64,000 nt of DNA from NCBI GenBank assembly GCA_021442155.1, contig CM038214.1, positions 316,355,001-316,419,000 on the forward strand, in the 5' to 3' direction. The position numbers and the translations under genes were made by a program. Source of the DNA: Cymbidium sinense (lineage: Eukaryota > Streptophyta > Magnoliopsida > Asparagales > Orchidaceae). Shown here one piece after another: positions 58,500 through 64,000 of the stretch. Below the pieces are notes generated by a model. It saw nothing but the letters and a program-made list of their open reading frames with translations. It had not been told where the DNA came from and did not search any database. Within the stretch, counting starts at the first letter, position 1. Each line of letters starts with the position of its first letter.

Positions 58500-61400
58500 A
58501 GGTTTAGGTTTTAGGTTTTAGGATTTAAGTTTATTTTTTTTAATTTATTTATTTATTTTAGCTAGTTTGTGGTTTAGTTTTATAGTTTAGGTTTTTTAAG
58601 GTTTAACATTTAGGTTTAGGTTTGGGGTTTTAGGATTTATGCTTGTAGGGTTTAGAGTTTAGGATTTAGGGTTGGGCTGTGGGTTTAGGTTTGTGGTTTT
58701 AGGTTTTGGGTCTGGTTTGGTTTGGGGTCAGGTTTAGGGTTATTGTTCAAGATTTAGGTTTATGGTTTTAAATTGCAACCAGGTTTAGGTTTTTTTTGTT
58801 TATTTAGTTCATTTTTTATTTATTTTAGTTTTTTTTTAATTAGGTTTATTATTTATTTTATTTAGTTTATTTATTTATTTTATTTTTTTTTATTTTAGTT
58901 TAGAATTTATTTATTTATTTTTTTAGTTTAGGTTTACATTGAGGTTTACTTTAGTTAAGTTTCATTTATATTTATTTTCTGATATATTTTATTTTTTTTT
59001 TATTTTTTAGGTTTAGTTTAGGTTTTTTATTTTATTTTTTAGGTTTTAGGTTTTATTTTAGGTTTATTTTATTTTATTTTGGTTTTATTTCGTTTATTTT
59101 TAGGTTTTATTTTTTAGTTTTATTTAGTTTATTTTTAATTTAGTTTATTTTATTTTGATAAGATTTAGGTTTAGGTTTTATTTATTTTAGTGTTTATTTT
59201 AGTTTATGTTTTAGGTTTATTTTATTTTTTTTTAATTTAGATATTTTAGATTTTGGTTTTTTTTTAGTTTAGGGTTTTATTTATTATTTATTTTGGGTTT
59301 ATTTTTAATTTATTTTTATTTAGTTTTATTTTATTTTATTTTAGTTTATTTTATTTTTTATTTTACATTTAGTTTTATTTTGTTTAGGTTTTTTTATTCT
59401 TACATTTTATTTTAATTTTTTTCTTAGTTTAGGTTTTTTATTTATCTCAATTAGTTTATTTTATTATTTTTATTTTATTTTATTTTAGGTTTAGTTTATG
59501 TTTTTTAGGATTTTTATTTTTTATTTAGCCATTTATTTATTTTATTTTTATGTTTATTTAGTAAGTTTTTTTTTTATTTTAGGATTTAGGTTTTAGTAAG
59601 ATTTTAGGGTTTAATTTTGTGGTTTTATTTAGGGTTTAGGAGTTAGGATTTAGTAGGGTTTTAGGCTTTAGGTTTACTCAGGGTTTATTTAGTTTAGGGT
59701 TTAATTTAGGGTTAGGTTTAGTAGGTTAGGTCATGGAGGTATTTAGATTTTAGTAGGGTTAGTTTAGGTTTAGGTTATAGGGTAGTGATCAGTTAGGTTT
59801 AGGATTATTAGTAGGTTTAATTTTGGGTTTAAGAAAGCAGATTTAGATTTGGTTATTTTATTTAGCTTGTTTATTTTATTTGTTATTAATTATTTATTAT
59901 TTTATTTATATTAGTTTAGGTTTAAGTTTAATTTTATTTTATTTTTAGTTTAGGTTTATTTTTATTTTATTTAATTTAGGGTTTAGGATTATTTTTATTT
60001 TAGGTTTGGTTTAGTTTTATTTATTTAGTTTAGGTTTAGATTTTTTAATTTAGGGTTTAGTTGATTTTATTTATTTGGTTAATTAGGTTTAGGTTTTATA
60101 GTTTATTTTATTTTATTTTAGGTTTATTATGGTTATTTAGTGTTTTATTTTATTTAGGTTTTTTTTATTTTTATTTTTTTTTTTTAGTTTAGTTTAAGTT
60201 TATTTATTTTTATTTATTTAGTTTTTTATTTATTATTTTATTTTATTTAAGATTAGGTTTGATTTAGATTTTAGGTTTAGGTTTAGTTTAGGTTTAATAT
60301 TTTATTTTATTATTTAGTTTAGGTTTTTTTATTATTAGGTTTTATTTATTTAGTGCAGATTTTAGGTTTTAATTTATATTTTATTATTAGGTTTAGTTTT
60401 TGGGTTTTTAGTTTAGGGAGTTTATAGGTTTTAGAGTTTATTTTTATTTTAGGTTTTTATATTTTAGTCCACATAGTAGTTTTATTTTATTTTATTTTTA
60501 TTTTTATTTAGAGTATTTATTTAAATTTTATTTATTAGCTCAGTTATTTTATTAGGTTTTAGTTTCAGGTTTTAGTGGCTAGGGTAGGGTAGGTATTTAT
60601 AGGCTAGGGTAGAGTTTAGGTTTGGGTCAGGTCAAGGGCCTGTGATTTTAGAGTGGATTCAGTTCCTGGGTTTAGGGTTTAGGGAGGGTTTGGGTTGGGT
60701 AAGTGGTAGGAGAGGGTAGGTAGATTATTTAGTTTAAGTGGTTTGGCTCAGTTTAGGTTTAAGTTTTGATTTTGGGTTTATGATTTAGGGTTTTTTTTAG
60801 TTTAAAGTTTAGAGTTTAAGGTTTAAGGTTTTGGGTTATTAGGGTTCAGGGTTTAGTTTAGCATTTAGGGTTTAGGATTTATGGTTTAGGGTTAGTTAGT
60901 TTAGGGTTTAGGATTTATGATTTTGTGGTTGTGGTTTGTTTTATTTTATTTAGCTAGTTTAGGTTTTATTTATTTTAATTTAGTTTATTTTAGTCAGGTT
61001 TAGGTTTGTTTTATTTTATTTTAGGTTTAGGTTTTTTTAGTTTAGGTTTTATTATTATTTTATTTTAGGTTTATTTTAGGTTTATTTAGGTTTATTTTTT
61101 TTTATTTATTTATTTTATTTTAAGTTTATTATTCTTTTTATTTTAGGTTTAGTTTTAATTTTATTTAGGTAATTTTTTAGTTTAGTTTATTATTTTATTT
61201 ATTTTATTTTAGTTTAATTTTTATTTTTTATTTTATTTTATTTTTAAGTTTAGGTTTAGATTTAGATTTAGGTTTTAGTTTAGGTTTTTATTTTATTTAT
61301 TTTATTTTATTTATTTTGGTTTAGTCTTTTATTTATTTTTATTTTTTAGGTTTATTTAGTTTTGGTTTAGGTTTTAGCTTTTTTACAATTTTGGGTTTAG

Positions 61401-61611
61401 GTTAGTTTTTAGGTTTTAGAGTTTAGGTTTTTTTGGGTTTATTTGGGGTTTATGGTTTAGGTTTTAGGGGTTAGGGTTTTGGGTTTAGGGTTTTAAGGTT
61501 TATGGTTTAGTGTTTAGGGTTTAGGGTTTAGGGTTTATATTTGAGGGTTTAGGTTTTAAGTCTAGGGTCCAGGTTTTAGTTTAGGGTTTACAATTTTTCA
61601 TTTTGTTTTCT
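58500..61611 (+). repeat. Telomere-derived satellite array, block 10
   Basis: Boundary landmarks near 58770 (TTTTAAATTGCAACC) and, weaker, 59830. A third boundary around 60.9 kb is uncertain. Internal landmark TTTATTCTTA near 59395, weaker near 61130. GC-richer variants at 60560-60780. Canonical TTTAGGG at 60820-60910 and 61490-61560. No genes. Confidence 0.87.
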
Positions 61612-62042
61612 TTAATAGAAAAAATATTTAGATTCAACATTTCTTCTTTTTGATTTCATCTACCAAGTAACACACCAAGTTGTTTAAGACATAAGAGATG
61701 ACAGAGATAAAAAATGAGCACACATAGAGCAAATCAGAAACCCTAGATAACTAAAACACCCTCTACTGTAAAGACATAGTTCCATCTAAATCAGTTCTTA
61801 GCCCAGTTCCCATTAGAACCACCCCGCCTTTGAGTAGTGGGATCCACCATCATATCCTTGATCTCTCCCTCCACCACCACCATAGATATAACCTTCATCA
61901 CTCCTCCCGCCTCCATAACCACCACTGCTCTAACCACCACCTTGATAACAACCGACCTCAGATCCCCAGACTGCTAATCGACGCCCACCCAGCCTCCATC
62001 TAGCTAGTGTGTGTTCCTACCGTCAAGGTGCTTCCCATTTTT
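61612..62042 (-). pseudogene. GR-RBP retropseudogene fragment, copy 8
   Basis: On the - strand: a GGGAAGCACCTTGACGGTAG start (xLDGR), glycine-rich tail with many GGT/GGA codons, GYDGGS (GGATCCACCATCATATCC near 61850), then 3' UTR. The poly(A) scar is weaker than in other copies (TTTTGTTTTCTTT on the + strand). Indels break the frame. Confidence 0.83.
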
Positions 62043-64000
62043 ATGGTTTAGGTTTAGGTTTAGGTTTATTAGGTTTTAGGGTTTAGGTTTACTTTTTAAT
62101 TTATTTAGTTACTCTATGTTTAAGTTTAGGGTTAGGGTTTAGGGTTTACAGTTTAGGGTTTAGGGTGTAGGGTTTAGGGCTTAAGGTTTATGGTTTTATG
62201 GTTTCTACTTTTAGGGTTTAGGGTTTATAATTAGTGTTTAGGGTTTAAGGTTTAGGTTTATGATTTTTTAGGGTTTAGGTTTAGGATTTAAGGTTTAGGG
62301 TTTTTTTATTAAATTAAGTAGATCGAAAGGTTTAGTTTTATTAGGTTTATTTTGTTCATTTTTTAGTTATTTTAGTTATTTTATTTTTATTTTTATTTAG
62401 GTTTATTTTTATTTCTATTTATTCTAGTATATTTATTTTAAGTTTATTTATTTTAGTTTAGGTTTTTTATTTTAGATTATTTTTTAGGTTTGGGTTTAGG
62501 GTTTTTTCAGTTCAATTTTATTTTTATTTTATTATTTAGGTTTAGGTTATATTTTTTATTTTTAGGTTAAGGATTAGGTTTTTATTTTATTTTCTTAGGA
62601 TTAGGTTTAAGGTTTTTATTTGAAGTTTTAATTTTTTAGTTTAGGTTTAGGTTTATTTTTAGTTTATTTTATTTTATTTAGTTTAGGTTTAGGTTTTGGT
62701 TAGGTTTTATTTATTTTAGTTTAGTTTATTTTGTTTAGGTTTAAGTTTATTTTTTATTTTATTTTAGTAGTTTTAAGTTTGTGGTTAGGTTTTATTTTTA
62801 TTTATTTTAGCTTTTATTTTAGGTTTATTTTTAGGTTTTGTTTTTTTTTTTTTATTTTAGCCTTTTAGGTTTATTTAATTTTTATTTTACATTTAGTTTT
62901 ATTTTATTTAGGTTTTATTCTTAAGTTTATTTTTTTTTAGTTTAGTTTAGGTTTTATTTATTTTATTTTAATTTATTTTACTTTGTATTTTATTTTATTT
63001 TAGGTGGTTTATCTTTGGTTTAGGTATTTATTTTATTTTTAATTTTTATTTATCTCTTTAAGTTCTTATTTATTATTTTTAAAATTTAATTTAGTGGCCT
63101 TTAAGTGGGTGGGTCCCGTGGTAGTTAGAAGGCTTAGTGGTAGTGCTCAGCTTGGGTAGATTGAGGGTTATGGCCCAGGGTTTAGGTTAAGGTTAACCCA
63201 GTGTAGGGTCATGACCCAGTTTGGAGTTTATGACTCAGGTCAATAGTTTGGGAGTGGCCTGGATTTTGGGTTTAGGTTTATGGTAGGATTTAGGTGATTT
63301 AGTGTTTGGAGGTATAGGGTTTAGGTCAGGGTAGGGTGTGGTAGGTTTAGTTATTTTGTGGTTTACAGGTTAGGTTTAGAGTGGTATGTTTGGATTAGGT
63401 TTAGTTTAGGGTTTAGAATTAGTTTAGGGTTTAGGATCAGTTTGGGTTTATGGTTTTTTAGGGTTTAGGGTTCAAGGTTTAGGCAGGGTTTTTTATTTAG
63501 GGTTTTATTTTTTTAAAAAAAATTCAAACCCAAGAGGTTTAGGTTTATTTAGATTAGTTTATTCATTTAGTTTATTTTATTTTTTATTATTTATTTTTTT
63601 TTATTTATTTAGTTTATATTTTATTTTAGGTTTTTTTATTTTAGTTTTGGTTTCTTATGTTATTTATTTTAGGTTTAGGTTTATGCTTATTTTTTTAATT
63701 TAGTTTTATTTGTATTTGATTTTTTAGGCTTAGTTTTTTTTTTTTTGGTTTAGGTTTTTTTTTTCTTTTAGGTTTAGGTTTACATTTTATTTTAGTTTAT
63801 TTTTTTAGTTTAGGTTTAAGTTTATTTTATTTTATTTTAATTTATTTTATTTAGGTTTAGGTTTAGGTTTAGTTTATTTTAGGTTGTATTTATTTTAATT
63901 TAGTTTATTTTAATTCAAGTTTAGGTTTATTTTATTTTATTTATTTTATTTTTATTTTAAGTTTATTTTTTTAGTTTAGGGTTTAGCTTTTATTTTATTT
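62043..64000 (+). repeat. Telomere-derived satellite array, block 11
   Basis: Boundary landmarks near 62310 (AAATTAAGTAGATCGAAAGG) and 63515 (AAAATTCAAACCCAAGAGG) are 1205 bp apart. Internal landmark TTATTCTTAAG near 62925. GC-rich variants at 63085-63300 before the second landmark. The array runs out of the window. No genes. Confidence 0.88.

Noticed and set aside
1..64000. The window as a true chromosome end
   Set aside because: The repeat is highly degenerate, has a 1-kb periodic organisation and old nested insertions on both sides. A functional telomere would be nearly pure TTTAGGG at one end.
1..64000. tRNA or rRNA genes
   Set aside because: No cloverleaf-compatible segments with A/B box pairs or rRNA-like stretches were noticed by eye; a tRNAscan or Infernal run would settle it.

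Overview
The window is a plant nuclear repeat region with no intact protein-coding gene. The plant assignment rests on the telomere-type heptamer TTTAGGG, on decayed Ty3/gypsy, L1-type LINE and RTE-type LINE sequences, and on fragments of a plant glycine-rich RNA-binding protein (GR-RBP) gene. The species cannot be named from the sequence.

About 33 kb is a degenerate telomere-derived array running in one orientation (TTTAGGG 5' to 3' on the + strand). It is made of three kinds of variant: canonical TTTAGGG, AT-rich derivatives (TTTATTT/TTTTATT type) and GC-rich derivatives (CCCAGGG/GGCCCAG type). It is not a random scramble. A landmark of the form T-run + AAAATTAAGCAAACC + AGGTTTAGGTTTATTTAG recurs about 24 times at roughly 0.85-1.2 kb spacing, and a second landmark (TTTATTCTTAGGTTTATTTT) recurs inside the units. 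This makes it a telomere-derived satellite with a unit of about 1 kb. Eight copies of a 5'-truncated GR-RBP retropseudogene (C-terminal glycine-rich end, 3' UTR and poly(A) scar, all on the - strand, all with the same breakpoint) sit in the array. Once later insertions are subtracted, several neighbouring copies lie about 3.1-3.7 kb apart, suggesting a second-level repeat of one GR-RBP segment plus about three 1-kb units.

Layout: 1-6885 array with GR-RBP copy 1; 6886-8091 truncated RTE-type LINE (+); 8092-10310 array; 10311-12003 unclassified AT-rich insertion; 12004-14950 array; 14951-16107 LINE 3'-region copy (-); 16108-18914 array with GR-RBP copies 2 and 3 and a very GC-rich island; 18915-37757 a large decayed Ty3/gypsy (Tat/Ogre-like) block; 37758-47106 array with GR-RBP copies 4-6; 47107-55484 a near full-length but dead L1-type LINE (-) with a 29-nt poly(A) tail; 55485-64000 array with GR-RBP copies 7 and 8.

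The gypsy block is out of order. Pol (protease-RT linker, RT, RNase H) lies at 20.1-23.5 kb, then come a tandem-repeat-rich 3' UTR-like stretch, a purine tract, an LTR-like segment, a tRNA-primer-like site, a long leader with a hairpin-bearing tandem repeat, and finally gag-protease at 33.6-37.8 kb. The gag-protease end and the pol start are only an estimated few tens of codons apart in a normal element, so the block looks like a circular permutation or the middle of two tandem elements. The pol segment is also flanked by inverted copies of the 3' UTR-like sequence. Integrase is missing. Stops are often TAG/TGA/TAA where W, Q or R is expected, the pattern left by deamination of methylated cytosine in silenced heterochromatin.
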